From positions 1 to 64,000 of the forward strand of contig CAZKUR010000005.1 in NCBI GenBank assembly GCA_964556005.1: a stretch of DNA of 64,000 nt. The letters run 5' to 3'. The stretch is from CAZKUR01 sp964556005 (GTDB lineage: Bacteria > Bacteroidota > Ignavibacteria > Ignavibacteriales > Ignavibacteriaceae). Under the pieces are notes generated by a model, which had not been told where the DNA came from, ran no database searches, and saw only the letters and a program-made list of their open reading frames with translations. How positions within the stretch are numbered: position 1 is the stretch's first letter; each line of letters begins with the position of its first letter. Position numbers and translations under genes: made by a program. This document shows, in pieces, positions 54,847 through 64,000 of this stretch.

Positions 54847-54876
54847 TATTTGTTTTTGATTTCTACGTAACTTCAG

Positions 54877-55935
54877 TTAGAAACGTAAATTCCCGGTTGA
54901 AATTCTGAACGGGTACATTAAATAAAATCGTGTGACATTATTTTTAAATTCAATTGCAGGTGCCGGGAATTTAATATAATTCAATGATTGCCTGAACCAA
55001 TTCCAGAACCATCCGCCGGTAGGTAAAAGCTTCACTAAATTATAATCGAGACCGATTATATATCTTCTATCTGCTAATTGATCAGGCGGACCGTTGGGAA
55101 TTACGGCTGCATCTATTGCATCGGCGCCGTAGCCTAATCCTATATTCAGCCACGGTAGCCAATATTTTTTCAGGTTTGCCGGGAGTATATTATGTACATT
55201 TATCGACCACCAAAATGTTGAACTATTGTAATCGTCGATAAAAGTTCTCGGCCTGTTTATTACCGGCCTTCCAGTCCATTCGGAAGGAATATACTGCCAT
55301 TTTGGTGTAATGTTTTGAAGTGCAGGGACATAATGCTGTGCAAGAAAGAACATAGAGCCCATTGCATCAAAGTACCAGTCGGAAGGACTGAAGCCCCAGC
55401 TTTTAGCAAAGCCGTCTTCCGTTTCAACATAAGTTTGGTACGCGATTCCAAGTAGTGATCCCCAATTTGTTGCATCATCCCAGGAAAGGCCAGAAGCAAT
55501 TAATCCCTCACTCATTAAATAAGAAATAAAATAACCGCCGAATGCATGGCCGGCTTTATCAACCTGTAATGCGTATGACCAATCCTCTTCAAAATGAAAC
55601 TTTCCTCTATCGCCGCTCCACCATGCATTTGCCTGATGAAAGTGAAGCCAAACAAGAGTTCCGAGATAAATTCCTCCCAGCACCATTGCGTTTGTCGGCC
55701 TGATCTTAGTTTGAAGATTCGGCAATGAACCGTCCAAGGTGTACCTTCGTTGTCCTGCATATGTAAATTTTTCAGCAAGAAGAAGTTTTGGATTCTTTAA
55801 ATCTTTTGAATGAGATAATGTATCTGCATTTTGAGGAAGAATAAAATTGGGAAAAAATAAAATAAAGGCAGTCAAAAAAATAAAGTATAATTTTAGCTTT
55901 TTCGAGATGAAAGAATTATTAGGTATATCAGTCAA
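54877..55935 (-). CDS. DUF2279 protein
   Basis: 352 residues starting at TTG 55935 with AAGGAAAA upstream. The N-terminal helix (LYFIFLTAFILFFPNFIL) is probably a signal peptide. The family core is WWSGDRGKFHFEEDWSYALQVDKAGHAFGGYFISYLMSEGL, then TYVETEDGFAKSWGFSPSDWYFDAMGSMFF, with conserved Asp, His and Glu residues. It is probably an envelope protein of unknown role, found in many Bacteroidota. The next gene lies 25 bases upstream. Confidence 0.85.
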   Translation of the reverse strand: MTDIPNNSFISKKLKLYFIFLTAFILFFPNFILPQNADTLSHSKDLKNPKLLLAEKFTYAGQRRYTLDGSLPNLQTKIRPTNAMVLGGIYLGTLVWLHFHQANAWWSGDRGKFHFEEDWSYALQVDKAGHAFGGYFISYLMSEGLIASGLSWDDATNWGSLLGIAYQTYVETEDGFAKSWGFSPSDWYFDAMGSMFFLAQHYVPALQNITPKWQYIPSEWTGRPVINRPRTFIDDYNSSTFWWSINVHNILPANLKKYWLPWLNIGLGYGADAIDAAVIPNGPPDQLADRRYIIGLDYNLVKLLPTGGWFWNWFRQSLNYIKFPAPAIEFKNNVTRFYLMYPFRISTGNLRF

Positions 55936-55960
55936 AGCAATTTTCCTTCAGTCATAATCC

Positions 55961-56539
55961 TTAATAAGCTCCGAATTTGAAAGTGAGTAAAAAATTTAAT
56001 CCCTGTAAATCATCTTTCGTTATGTTATAAGTTTCTTTATAGCTTGAAATAATCCTATAACTTATTCCTGCATCGGCATGAAGCCATTTAAAAAGTTCTG
56101 CTTCAAAGTTCAACCCAGGCTCCCAAACTAACAAATCGACACTTCCGTATTTTGTACTTGATTTATTCGGATTATAGAATTCCACTCCGCCTCCTGCAAA
56201 AATCATATCAAAAGTTAAATTATATTTACTTTGAGGCAGAAGTAAAAATTCGAATTCAAGTCCGCCGTAATTGAAATTAAACATTAAAGATTGGCTGCTT
56301 TGTTCGATGATGTACGGCGATTTCACATCACTTGTTAAAGCATAAATCCCGGCGCCTAAAACAAATCTTCTATTTATTATCCAGCCGCCTTTCCCGCCAA
56401 CCATTAAAGCCGGTTGATTGGCTAAATGTGTATATTTAAAAACAGGTGCGCCGAATGCTCCGCTTTCAAAACCTTGGGCATTAAGAGAGCCAATCAGCAG
56501 AATGCAAATTATTGATGTGCTATAATAAAATTTAATCAA
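55961..56539 (-). CDS. Small outer-membrane barrel protein
   Basis: 192 residues starting at TTG 56539. A signal peptide (FYYSTSIICILLIGSLNA) precedes barrel-like strands (KYTHLANQPALMVGGKGGWIINRRFVLGAGIYAL, LMFNFNYGGLEFEFLLLPQSKYNLTFDMIFAGGGVEFY) and ends LLTFKFGAY. The family is not named. It is probably in the same operon as DUF2279. Confidence 0.7.
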   Translation of the reverse strand: MIKFYYSTSIICILLIGSLNAQGFESGAFGAPVFKYTHLANQPALMVGGKGGWIINRRFVLGAGIYALTSDVKSPYIIEQSSQSLMFNFNYGGLEFEFLLLPQSKYNLTFDMIFAGGGVEFYNPNKSSTKYGSVDLLVWEPGLNFEAELFKWLHADAGISYRIISSYKETYNITKDDLQGLNFLLTFKFGAY

Positions 56540-56603
56540 ACTATCGTATTTTCAGAATGAATAATTAAAAGTATGCTATATTTTTTATAAAGTGCTGACA
56601 ATT

Positions 56604-57401
56604 TTACTTAAGATTTTTATTAAGAAAAGCATAAATTTCTTTCCATGCTTTTTCCGACACAGTCTTGCTGTAACCGGTTTTATTGCCCGGATTCATAAAC
56701 GCATGACTCACGCCTTTGTAATCTATTATTTTATTTTTTATCTCGGCTTTATTCAAAGCTTCTTTAAATTCTTCAACTACTTTCGGAGTGAAGTTTGGAT
56801 CTTTTCTTCCGAAAATTCCAAGGATAGGGCACTGAACTTTTTTTAGTTGATCTTGTTCGGTAACAGTGCTTCCATAATTTATAACACATGCAGCAAGGTT
56901 ACTTTCATTCAAAGCGGTCAAGAGGGAATATCCTCCGCCCATGCACCAGCCGATCGAACCTATTTTTTGTTTATTTACTTTTTGCAAATTTGTAAGATAA
57001 TTATAAGCTGATTTTAGATCAGTAATTGCTCTGTCTTTCGGAACACTCATCATCAACTCGCGTGCGACTTTAGGATCATCAGTTGATTTGCCCCGGTAAA
57101 GATCAATCGCGAGTGAGACGTAACCTCTCTTGGCAAAATCGTCTGCATTTTGTTTTACCCAGGGTACTAATCCCCACCATTCATGGATAACTATTAAAGC
57201 CGGGAACGGACCTTTGCCTTCAGGCTGTGCAAGGTAAGCTGAGACAGTATCATTTCCGCTTAAATATTTTAAAGTAGAAGTTTTAATTTTATAATTCTGT
57301 CCTTTTCTCTGACCAAATAAATTAGCGCAAGAAAAAATTATTACGGCTGTTAAAAGCGGTAAAAATATTTTTGAACAAATTGAACCCGGATTCTTTAGCA
57401 T
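56604..57401 (-). CDS. Exported dienelactone-hydrolase-like enzyme
   Basis: 265 residues. The N-terminal helix (IFLPLLTAVIIFSCANLF) is a signal peptide. FPALIVIHEWWGLVPWVKQNADDFAKRGYVSLAIDLYRG and SIGWCMGGGYSLLTAL show the nucleophile Cys of the GxCxGG elbow. The acid lies in FGRKDPNFTP and the His in YKGVSHAFMNP. The Cys-Asp-His triad is complete. It probably hydrolyses an ester or lactone in the periplasm; the substrate is unknown. Confidence 0.88.
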   Translation of the reverse strand: MLKNPGSICSKIFLPLLTAVIIFSCANLFGQRKGQNYKIKTSTLKYLSGNDTVSAYLAQPEGKGPFPALIVIHEWWGLVPWVKQNADDFAKRGYVSLAIDLYRGKSTDDPKVARELMMSVPKDRAITDLKSAYNYLTNLQKVNKQKIGSIGWCMGGGYSLLTALNESNLAACVINYGSTVTEQDQLKKVQCPILGIFGRKDPNFTPKVVEEFKEALNKAEIKNKIIDYKGVSHAFMNPGNKTGYSKTVSEKAWKEIYAFLNKNLK

Positions 57402-57469
57402 AATTCACCTCTCGTTTTGTTAATACTTTCTATTGTACTGCCACTGACACTTCTTTACCATAAACTTAA

Positions 57470-57493
57470 CTGTCACGGACCATTCCGTGACAG
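57470..57493. repeat. Perfect hairpin CTGTCACGGA / TCCGTGACAG
   Basis: A 10-base perfect stem with loop CCAT, in the spacer between two leftward genes. There is no U tract, so it is not a clear terminator. It probably belongs to the same dispersed-repeat family as its neighbours. Confidence 0.45.
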
Positions 57494-57524
57494 TATAAAA
57501 CCGAAATTTATCAGAATGCCACAA

Positions 57525-57656
57525 CATGGGTGACCAAAAGGAAGAAAAAAGTCATTGCGAATGAGTCTTCGAGTGAAGCAATCTTTTATTTTTATATTTA
57601 AAATGAGATTACTTCGCTTCGCTCGTAATGATGATATCACTTTTTGGTTACCCATG
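57525..57656. repeat. MITE-like interspersed repeat with CATGGGTGACCAAAA ends
   Basis: The outer ends CATGGGTGACCAAAA (57525-57539) and TTTTGGTTACCCATG (57642-57656) are inverted with one mismatch. Inside lie GTCATTGCGA (57551-57560) and a GAAGCAATCT-type sequence, the same cores as the element at 33666-33811. So two related repeats are present in the window. Confidence 0.7.
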
Positions 57657-57688
57657 CCGTGTAATGTTATTTATCTAATAGAGCTCTG

Positions 57689-60600
57689 TTAATCTTTTAA
57701 TCGAGCACTTTTTCTTGGTTTTCTTATTTCAAAATTTTGAGAACTCGATTCACCGTTAAATTGAATTTCAATAGTATACTTGCCCGGTCTCAAATAGATT
57801 TTATTAGTTCCGGTCTTTTTGAATTTATATCTTTCCTTGGATTGTAAATTTTTATTTATAAAATCTTTATACTCATTTACATATATACTGTCGATAGTCA
57901 AATCATAGTTGAAATAATTTAAACCGTGATCACATGTATCATTAATTTGTTTCAGCAACATTCCGTCTTCTGTTTTTATTTTGATTTCAGGATAACCGTC
58001 TGCACCGGCGTAATATGTAAATACAAGTTTAGGCATATACGGTTTAGCCCATTCGTAGTGTTTGCTTCCCCAATTTTTGTTATAAGTTCTTGAAGAAACC
58101 GGGAATAAGTAAACTTTTTTTGAAAGAAGTGTATCGGTTAACTTTTCAATATAACTTACATCACCCACATAAAGTGATCTTCCGTGTGTTCCCACTACGA
58201 TTTTTTTATCTCTCGGTTGAATCACAAGGTCATGAACGGGAACGGCAGGCATTCCTTTAAATAATCCCATAAATGAATTTCCTTTATCGAGAGATACATA
58301 TAGCCCGTGATCCGTTCCTACATAAAGAATATTTTGGTTAACCGGATCTTCCCTAATTACATTAACTGATTCTTCCGGAAGATTGTCGCCGATTTTATCC
58401 CAGGTTTTCCCGTAATTTGTTGAACGGTAGATATAAGAATTGAAATCGTCCCAGCGGTAACCATTTAAAGTAACAAAAACGGTTGCTGTGTCGTATCTCG
58501 AGGCAATAACCCTGCTTACCCATAAATCCTGCGGCAGATCAACCGAAATTTTCGTCCAGGTACCACCACCGTCTTTTGTAACATAAACAAGACCATCATC
58601 GCTGCCGGTATAAATTAATCCGAATTTTAGAGGTGATTCGTCAATGGAAGTCAAAGTACCATAAGGAACGTTTCCGTCTTTCTTACCTTGAGTTAAGTCG
58701 CCTGAAATATATTGATATGTTTTGCCCTGATCCAGTGATCTCATTAGCTTGTTTGTACCCATATAAAAAATATCATGATTATGGCTCGACAAATAAATCG
58801 GTGTTTCCCAATTAAATCGTAATGGTTTTTCTCCTAAGTTAGGATATGGTTTTACGGGGTCTGTTTCATCTTTAGAAAGATTTATTCGATAATAATATCC
58901 GAATTGGAATCCGGCATAAACAGTATTGTTATCAGCAGTATCAACTGCTACATCCATTCCGTCGCCGCCGAGAATAGATTTAAATGCATTATGACCGGAT
59001 GCGTACCATCCGTAACCCGGAACATTATCGCTTGGTCCCATCCACACTCCGTTATCCTGTAATCCGCCGAAAACGTTGAAAGGAGTTTTCATATCTACCG
59101 CCACCGAATAAAATTGTCCCACCGACGGTGTGTTGGCTTTAAAATAAGTTTTTCCGTTATCGTAAGAAATATTTAAACCGCCGTCATTGCCAACGATAAG
59201 ATGACCGGGCCTGTTGGGATCGAGCCACAATGCGTGAAAATCACCGTGCAGATTTGCTGCATCGATAGATTTAAATGTCTTTCCTCCGTCTTCGGATTTT
59301 ATTAATGGAACACCAAGCAGGAATATTTCCTTGTCATTATTAGGATTGACTCTTATTTCACCGAAATAATAACCGTATGAATAAAACATGTCATTAATAA
59401 AATTTTTATTCATTTTCTTCCAGCTTTTCCCGCCATTATCCGAACGGTAAACCTGTGCGCCGATTACAGGTGTTTCAAAAAGTTCGCTGTTTGCATCGCC
59501 AAGATAATCGACAAGAGCTTTTGGTTTTATTTTATTTTCTTTTATTAATTGAATTACTTTATCGACAGTATATTTTTCCGGGAAGTCGTGTCTATCCAAA
59601 TAACTTGCAATGTCGGATTTATCGATTTTCAGAAATTCTTCTTCGGTCATCTTGATTAAATTTTTTCTGTTAAGTGCATACTTTTCTTTTGTAGTATCTT
59701 CAGGTCTTTTATTTTGATTATCAACAACTGCATAAATAATTTGAGGATTTTTAGGATAAACCGCCAAACCGATTCTTCCGATTCCTTCTCCAGTTGGGAA
59801 ACCACTCTCTTTAGTTGTAAGTAAATTCCATGAATCGCCGCCGTCAATACTTTTATAAATTCCTGATGTTTTTCCTGCACCAATAAAATTCCATGATCGT
59901 CTTATCCTGTACCACATTGCCGCATAAAATATTTTGGGGTTGGAAGGATCAACTGCCAAATCAATAGCACCAGTATTATCGTTGATGTACAACGTTTTCT
60001 TCCATGTTTTTCCGCCGTCGGTTGTTTTAAAAATTCCTCTTTCTTTATTTGGCGAATAAAGATGTCCCAATGCAGCAACTAAAACTATATTAGGATTATC
60101 GGGATCGATTATTATTCTTCCGATATGCTGTGTTTCGGCTAATCCTACATTTTGCCATGTCTTCCCTGTATCGATACTTTTATAAATTCCAGTTCCCGCA
60201 TAAGATGATCTGCTTGAATTATTTTCGCCGGTGCCTACCCATATTGTCTCTCCGTGCTTCCAATCGACAGCGATATCTCCGATAGTCATTGACGCTTGAT
60301 TATCAAAAAGAGGTGAAAAGGAAATTCCATTATTTGTAGTCTTCCATAAACCACCGGATGCATATGCAACATAAAAAATTGTAGGATCGAAGGGGGAAAC
60401 ACTTATATCAACTACTCTTCCGCTCATCACGGTCGGGCCGATTGATTTTAATTTTACATTTTTCAATAAAGAGTTTTTTTGAAGATTTAATCTTTGTTGG
60501 TAAGCTTTAAACCTTTGATTGGCGGAAGTATATGGATAAGGATTTTTAGTCTGGGTGAATGAAATTGAAATNNNNNNNNNNNNNNNNNNNNNNNNNNNNN

Positions 60601-60762
60601 NNNNNNNNNNNNNNNNNNNNNNNNNNNNNNNNNNNNNNNNNNNNNNNNNNNNNNNNNNNNNNNNNNNNNNNGATTGGCGGAAGTATATGGATAAGGATTT
60701 TTAGTCTGGGTGAATGAAATTGAAATCGAAAATAAAAGAAAAAGGGTAAATAAATATTTCAT
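57689..60762 (-). CDS. Large secreted sortilin/VPS10-like beta-propeller protein, split by a false gap
   Basis: The real gene runs from ATG 60762 to the stop at 57689. The piece after the gap (60672-60762) encodes a signal peptide (KYLFTLFLLFSISISFTQ) and then NPYPYTSAN. The piece before it, from 60571, repeats the same 55 bases. Removing the N run and one 55-base copy leaves 2919 bases, exactly 973 codons and in frame. The body has many blades (GGLWKTTNNGISF, SIDTGKTWQNVG, TTDGGKTWKK, SDDGLVYVTKDGGGTWTK), as in VPS10 or glycosidase-like propellers. There is no sorting domain. Confidence 0.88.
60572..60671. other. False 100-base N gap inside a gene
   Basis: Bases 60517-60571 (55 bases) and 60672-60726 are identical on the two sides of the N run. 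55 is a common assembly k-mer size. The two contig ends overlap by one k-mer, so no sequence is missing; the scaffolder failed to merge them. Confidence 0.93.
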
Positions 60763-60848
60763 GAAATGACCTGGTTTATTTTAAATTCATAAATATTAAA
60801 AAAATTATAAAAATCTAAATTAATAAGCGGATATAATTATCAAAAAAT

Positions 60849-61616
60849 TTATTCATTAATTTTAAATTCAAACCTCGATTCAATCCATTTGTCGGTTTCC
60901 GTATCCAGTGACTTTTCAACAAATAAAACATTATCATTTTTATCAATTAAAATAACAGTTGACGACCTTGTTCCGTAAAATTCATTTTTAATAAAAACGG
61001 GGGCGGCGATTCTTTCGATTTCGATACCAACACCTGTATCCGGAAGTTCATTATCGGGTGGCACGGTTGTATCGGAAAGAAGTTCGAATAATTTATCAAC
61101 TGAAAGTTTATCATCTTTTATTATTTCTTTTAATGCATTTTTGCTTTTTACAACTTTTGTCCATGGAGTATCCAAAAGATGATTGCTCAAACCATAAACA
61201 CCCGGTTTAAGCTTTTGCGGCTTTTCCAATCTGTTTGAAAAAAAATATAAGTCGCTTAATGTTCCTACAAGAAGATTGAAACCGTTATAATTTCCTGCAG
61301 CGTTTATTAAACTTTTTATATAATCCTCCGGACTTGTACTGCTTAATAAAAAATCTGTTGTGAGTTGTCCGCGTGAAGTTTTAGTTTTCTTTAATGATTC
61401 CGGGTCTCTAAAATTTGTAATTGCAGAGAACCTCCCGTTTTTTGAAATGCCAAGCCAGGTGCCTCCGGCTTCGAGATCTTTTCCGGCAAGAAGTTCCGGG
61501 TGATCATCCCAAAATTTTGCAGGCAAAGCCGGACGTTTGTAAAACTCATCCCGGTTTGCGGCAAGAATTAATTTATAATCAGGATGATAATTATTTGCAA
61601 AAACTATTAAACACAT
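60849..61616 (-). CDS. NRDE-family (TANGO2-like) protein
   Basis: 255 residues. MCLIVFANNYHPDYKLILAANRDEFYKRP contains the NRDE motif, and GKDLEAGGTWLGISKNGRFSAITNFRDP follows; Cys2 is the family's likely N-terminal nucleophile. YGTRSSTVILIDK near the end is another conserved element. The function is unclear (homologues link to heme handling or membrane traffic). Its start is two bases from the stop of the YjjX-like gene, so the two are coupled. Confidence 0.88.
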   Translation of the reverse strand: MCLIVFANNYHPDYKLILAANRDEFYKRPALPAKFWDDHPELLAGKDLEAGGTWLGISKNGRFSAITNFRDPESLKKTKTSRGQLTTDFLLSSTSPEDYIKSLINAAGNYNGFNLLVGTLSDLYFFSNRLEKPQKLKPGVYGLSNHLLDTPWTKVVKSKNALKEIIKDDKLSVDKLFELLSDTTVPPDNELPDTGVGIEIERIAAPVFIKNEFYGTRSSTVILIDKNDNVLFVEKSLDTETDKWIESRFEFKINE

Positions 61617-61618
61617 TT

Positions 61619-62170
61619 TTATTTTTCTTTATTATTAGAAGGGAAAAATTCTTTATGAAGAAAAGGAATTAACGCTGTTATTAAACCGGGGACGTAAAGA
61701 CCTTTCCGGTGCATCTCCCCGTTAGTAAAGAAACCGATTGCTCCTTCTTTTTGCTTGGTATTATTCTTCCCGGTTATTTCATCCATAACATCTCCCAATT
61801 CTTTTCCGTTTAATAATTCTTTAATGATTGAATCCGGTAGTTGGAAAAGAGGTGAAGTGCCATAACCGAAATGGCTTTTTTTATCACTGATGCACATACA
61901 CCCGAATCCGAACCATGTATTATAAATTTGGATTATCCCCCCTTCAATTCCTACAAAGAAATCTGCGTTATAGTTTTCCGATGAATTTAATTCCAGAAGC
62001 TCCTTCACCCTGTTTTTCGCACCGTCGAAAGTTTCATTATTAACAGGCTGAACCGGAACGCCGGAATTAACATTAACCCCAAGAACTTCAATATCCCGAA
62101 AATATTTAGAGAACGCTTCTTTTACGGAATTTATCTTTACAGGATTTTGAGAACCGACAAGAATTTTCAT
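61619..62170 (-). CDS. Inosine/xanthosine triphosphatase (YjjX-type, DUF84)
   Basis: 183 residues. ILVGSQNPVKINSVKEAFSKYF and FFVGIEGGIIQIYNTWFGFGCMCI match the DUF84/YjjX NTPase fold. It hydrolyses damaged purine triphosphates (ITP, XTP) to keep them out of RNA and DNA. LGDVMDEITGKNNTKQKEGAIGFFTNG is the family's second half. It heads an operon with the NRDE gene. Confidence 0.88.
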   Translation of the reverse strand: MKILVGSQNPVKINSVKEAFSKYFRDIEVLGVNVNSGVPVQPVNNETFDGAKNRVKELLELNSSENYNADFFVGIEGGIIQIYNTWFGFGCMCISDKKSHFGYGTSPLFQLPDSIIKELLNGKELGDVMDEITGKNNTKQKEGAIGFFTNGEMHRKGLYVPGLITALIPFLHKEFFPSNNKEK

Positions 62171-62228
62171 TGAGATCTTTTGTTAAAAAAATAAAAACGA
62201 ATTTATAAAAAAGTACTTTTGTAAAATA

Positions 62229-62260
62229 AAAAAGCCTGCCGAATTAATTACGGCAGGCTT
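62229..62260 (-). terminator. Rho-independent terminator of the DUF427 gene
   Basis: On the minus strand AAGCCTGCCG and CGGCAGGCTT pair perfectly around TAATTAATT and run into TTTTATTTT. It lies just past the stop of the leftward DUF427 gene. Confidence 0.9.
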
Positions 62261-62283
62261 AAACATAAGAAAGAAATTTTTAT

Positions 62284-62571
62284 TTATGAATTTACCACAT
62301 CAACATCACTGCCGAATGCCAAATATCCTTTTAAATGCTCAGAGGATTTTTCAGGATGCGGATAGTACCAGGCAGCGTTCCACATAGTTTTATCATTTAC
62401 GCGGATATTATAAAAATCAGCAGTACCTACATTTAAATCCACACGGTGAGTATAGCTTTTCTTAAAATATTTTTTATTTATGGATTTTATAGGGAAGAAA
62501 TCTTTGCCGTTAACACTTTTAATTTTAGTGCTTTCGGCTAAAATTTCACCATTCCAAACTGCTTTGTGCAT
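62284..62571 (-). CDS. DUF427 protein
   Basis: 95 residues. KAVWNGEILAES at the start, SYTHRVDLNVGTADFYNIRV and NAAWYYPHPEKSSEHLKGYLAFGSDVDVV are the DUF427 hallmarks, with conserved Trp, Tyr and His. The function is unknown in all species. It is a single gene with its own terminator. Confidence 0.9.
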   Translation of the reverse strand: MHKAVWNGEILAESTKIKSVNGKDFFPIKSINKKYFKKSYTHRVDLNVGTADFYNIRVNDKTMWNAAWYYPHPEKSSEHLKGYLAFGSDVDVVNS

Positions 62572-62742
62572 ATTGAACTCCTATTATTTAAGAATTAACA
62601 AATAAGTGAAAAATATTTACACCATTTGCGGAAAAATTATAAGTTACCGGTAAAATGAATCGTCTTTAATATTAATAAATATTTTTACAAACAATTTCAA
62701 GAGAAAATTTGTTCTATTTGAGCATTTTTTAGAATAATTGCA

Positions 62743-62772
62743 TTGACTTTATTGCAGGATTAAATATCTTTG
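62743..62772 (+). promoter_or_regulatory. Bacteroidota-type promoter for the second TonB receptor
   Basis: TTG at 62743-62745 and TATCTTTG at 62765-62772 match the -33 TTG and -7 TAnnTTTG elements with a 19-base spacer, the usual distance. It lies about 320 bases before the start codon, leaving a long leader. Confidence 0.55.
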
Positions 62773-62984
62773 AATGATTATTTTTAACTAAATTGAGGAC
62801 TTTTATAAAATAAGCTACTACTTCAAGTTTTATCCTTCTCCAATACCTATATATTTTTTATACAGTCATTTATTGATAAAATTTAGGAGGTTGTGCTTGT
62901 TTTAAAATGATATCCTAATTTTAAAAATAAAATCTTTTTGAGCAAATAAATACTGGATAAATGAAACAATTCATCTCAGATTTT

Positions 62985-63013
62985 TTAGCGGGAAATTCGC
63001 TAACTTTTTTTTT
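62985..63013 (+). terminator. Hairpin with U tract in the leader of the TonB receptor
   Basis: TTAGCG (62985-62990) and CGCTAA (62998-63003) form a short stem, followed by C and nine T residues (63005-63013). It could be a terminator or attenuator in the leader. A short ORF of 45 codons runs over the same bases and ends at 63098, inside the receptor start. Confidence 0.45.
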
Positions 63014-63090
63014 AAAATTTTACACCGAGAAGTTTTTTCCTGTTTACCATCCGTTAGGGCAAATTAATTTTGTTTACATAGGAGCCGAGT

Positions 63091-64000
63091 ATGAGTAAAT
63101 ATTCTACAATAATTTTAATACTATTTTTTGCATTTGCAAATTTTATTATTGCTGGTACTACCGGTAAAATAGCAGGAAGGATTATAGATAAAACAACCGG
63201 CGAACCGCTTCCTTTTGTTAATGTAATTATTGTCGGTACTACACAGGGCGCAGCTTCCGATATCGACGGATATTACAATATACTTAATCTTTCCCCGGAT
63301 ACATATTCGGTAAAAGCATCTGCTATCGGATATAACAGCATGGTGGTAGAAAATGTTAAAGTCTCAATTGACTTTACAACAAAGGTTAATTTTGCATTAA
63401 CTCCTTCCAGCGTTGAATTAGGGCAGGAAGTTGTTGTAACTGCTTCAAGGCCGCTTGTACAAAAAGATTTAACTTCATCTACCTCAACCATCAATTCACA
63501 AGATATTCAAGCACTGCCGATTACCAGTTTCCAGGATGCATTGCAACTGCAGGCCGGAATTGTGAAAGATCAGAATGGAGCATTTCATTTTAGAGGCGGC
63601 AGGTCGGGTGAAGTTTCTTACTGGATTGACGGAGTTCCCGTAACAAATTCATACGACGGCAGCACAGTTGTCGACGTTAATAAAAATTCAATCCAGGAAA
63701 TGCAGCTTGTTACCGGTGCATTCAATGCAGAATACGGACAGGCTATGAGCGGAATTGTCAACATAGCTACAAAATCAGGAGGCAATCAAACACACGGAAA
63801 TATAACAGCTTACTCGGGAGCATATTTAACTCAGAATTCGGATATCTTTTACGGAACCCAAAAGGTCGATCCTTTTTCAAGCAGCACTCAAAATAAAATC
63901 GATTGGCTGGAAGGTTCGTTGAACGGCCCGATCATAAATGATTTGCTGTTTTATTATGCTGATTTACGTTATTATTATACCGGAGGCTATCTTTTCGGGC
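63091..64000 (+). CDS. TonB-dependent receptor with carboxypeptidase-like N-terminal domain (partial)
   Basis: Open from the ATG at 63091 to the window edge (about 303 residues seen). The signal peptide is IILILFFAFANFIIA. KIAGRIIDKTTGEPLPFVNVIIVGTTQGAASD and GYYNILNLSPDTYSVKASAIG are the CarboxypepD_reg fold. The plug then follows (VVTASRPLVQKDLTSSTST, ALQLQAGIVKDQNGAFHFRGG, IDGVPVTNSYDG, GAFNAEYGQAMSGIVNI). It is of the SusC/OAR type and runs off the right end. TAGGAG before the ATG supports the start. Confidence 0.92.
   Translation, partial: MSKYSTIILILFFAFANFIIAGTTGKIAGRIIDKTTGEPLPFVNVIIVGTTQGAASDIDGYYNILNLSPDTYSVKASAIGYNSMVVENVKVSIDFTTKVNFALTPSSVELGQEVVVTASRPLVQKDLTSSTSTINSQDIQALPITSFQDALQLQAGIVKDQNGAFHFRGGRSGEVSYWIDGVPVTNSYDGSTVVDVNKNSIQEMQLVTGAFNAEYGQAMSGIVNIATKSGGNQTHGNITAYSGAYLTQNSDIFYGTQKVDPFSSSTQNKIDWLEGSLNGPIINDLLFYYADLRYYYTGGYLFG

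Noticed and set aside
62961..63098. 45-codon ORF before the second TonB receptor as a firm gene
   Set aside because: No family and no clear ribosome site, and it ends inside the next gene. It is kept only as part of the leader finding.
1..64000. CRISPR array, prophage, IS element or rRNA
   Set aside because: No regular spaced repeats, phage structural genes, transposase or rRNA sequence were recognised. The repeats seen are palindromic single elements.

Overview
The window looks like part of a draft genome or metagenome bin from the Ignavibacteria/Chlorobi side of Bacteroidota. The DNA is AT-rich. Four large exported proteins end in type IX secretion (T9SS) type A sorting domains with the Ignavibacteria-style YPNPFNPSTKI signature. 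There are several outer-membrane barrels, two TonB-dependent receptors, a PorV-like protein and at least one TAnnTTTG promoter. Two 100-base N runs (54210-54309 and 60572-60671) mark scaffold joins. The second is almost certainly an artefact, because an identical 55-base sequence lies on both of its sides.

Layout. 0-1 kb: an MNT nucleotidyltransferase antitoxin next to a HEPN toxin gene broken by two nonsense codons. 1-13 kb: a DUF5916 outer-membrane protein, an amino-acid permease, SpoVG, a WYL regulator, a FadL-type porin, a LacI regulator and two T9SS cargo proteins. 13-18 kb: tRNA-Ser, a HisN-like phosphatase, and a three-gene envelope operon (multi-TM protein, GldM-like single-TM protein, exported barrel) that ends at a strong terminator. 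18-25 kb: a GH13 / GT2 / DUF2064 operon, a PA0069-type radical SAM protein, a TlpA-like lipoprotein, a receiver-only response regulator and a PorV-like protein. 25-31 kb: gpmA, nhaA, DinB, a thioesterase and a DUF6132-DUF2892-DUF302-thioredoxin cluster.

31-39 kb is the most rearranged part. A complete msrA is followed by decayed pieces of a DUF1684 gene and of a threonine synthase. A T9SS protein comes next, then a second, truncated msrA copy, and further on the intact DUF1684 gene. This looks like a segmental duplication in which each copy lost a different gene. A palindromic interspersed repeat lies just upstream.

39-51 kb: a TonB receptor with a small membrane partner, a fluoride riboswitch upstream of crcB-DUF190, a DUF116 protein, a Lys/Phe/Met-rich lipoprotein, a glycosyltransferase, miaA, a histidine-kinase-like protein with Asn at the phosphoacceptor position, and an ECF sigma / zinc anti-sigma pair followed by OsmC and FmdB-type genes. 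51-64 kb: two large beta-propeller secreted proteins, a repeat-rich 1-kb intergenic region with an unresolved gap, DUF2279, a dienelactone hydrolase, NRDE, a YjjX-type NTPase, DUF427, and the start of a second TonB receptor that runs off the window.

No CRISPR array, prophage, IS transposase or rRNA was seen. The most plausible little-described system is the three-gene envelope operon at 15.1-18.2 kb. The rest is mostly ordinary chromosomal content with decayed genes and MITE-like repeats.
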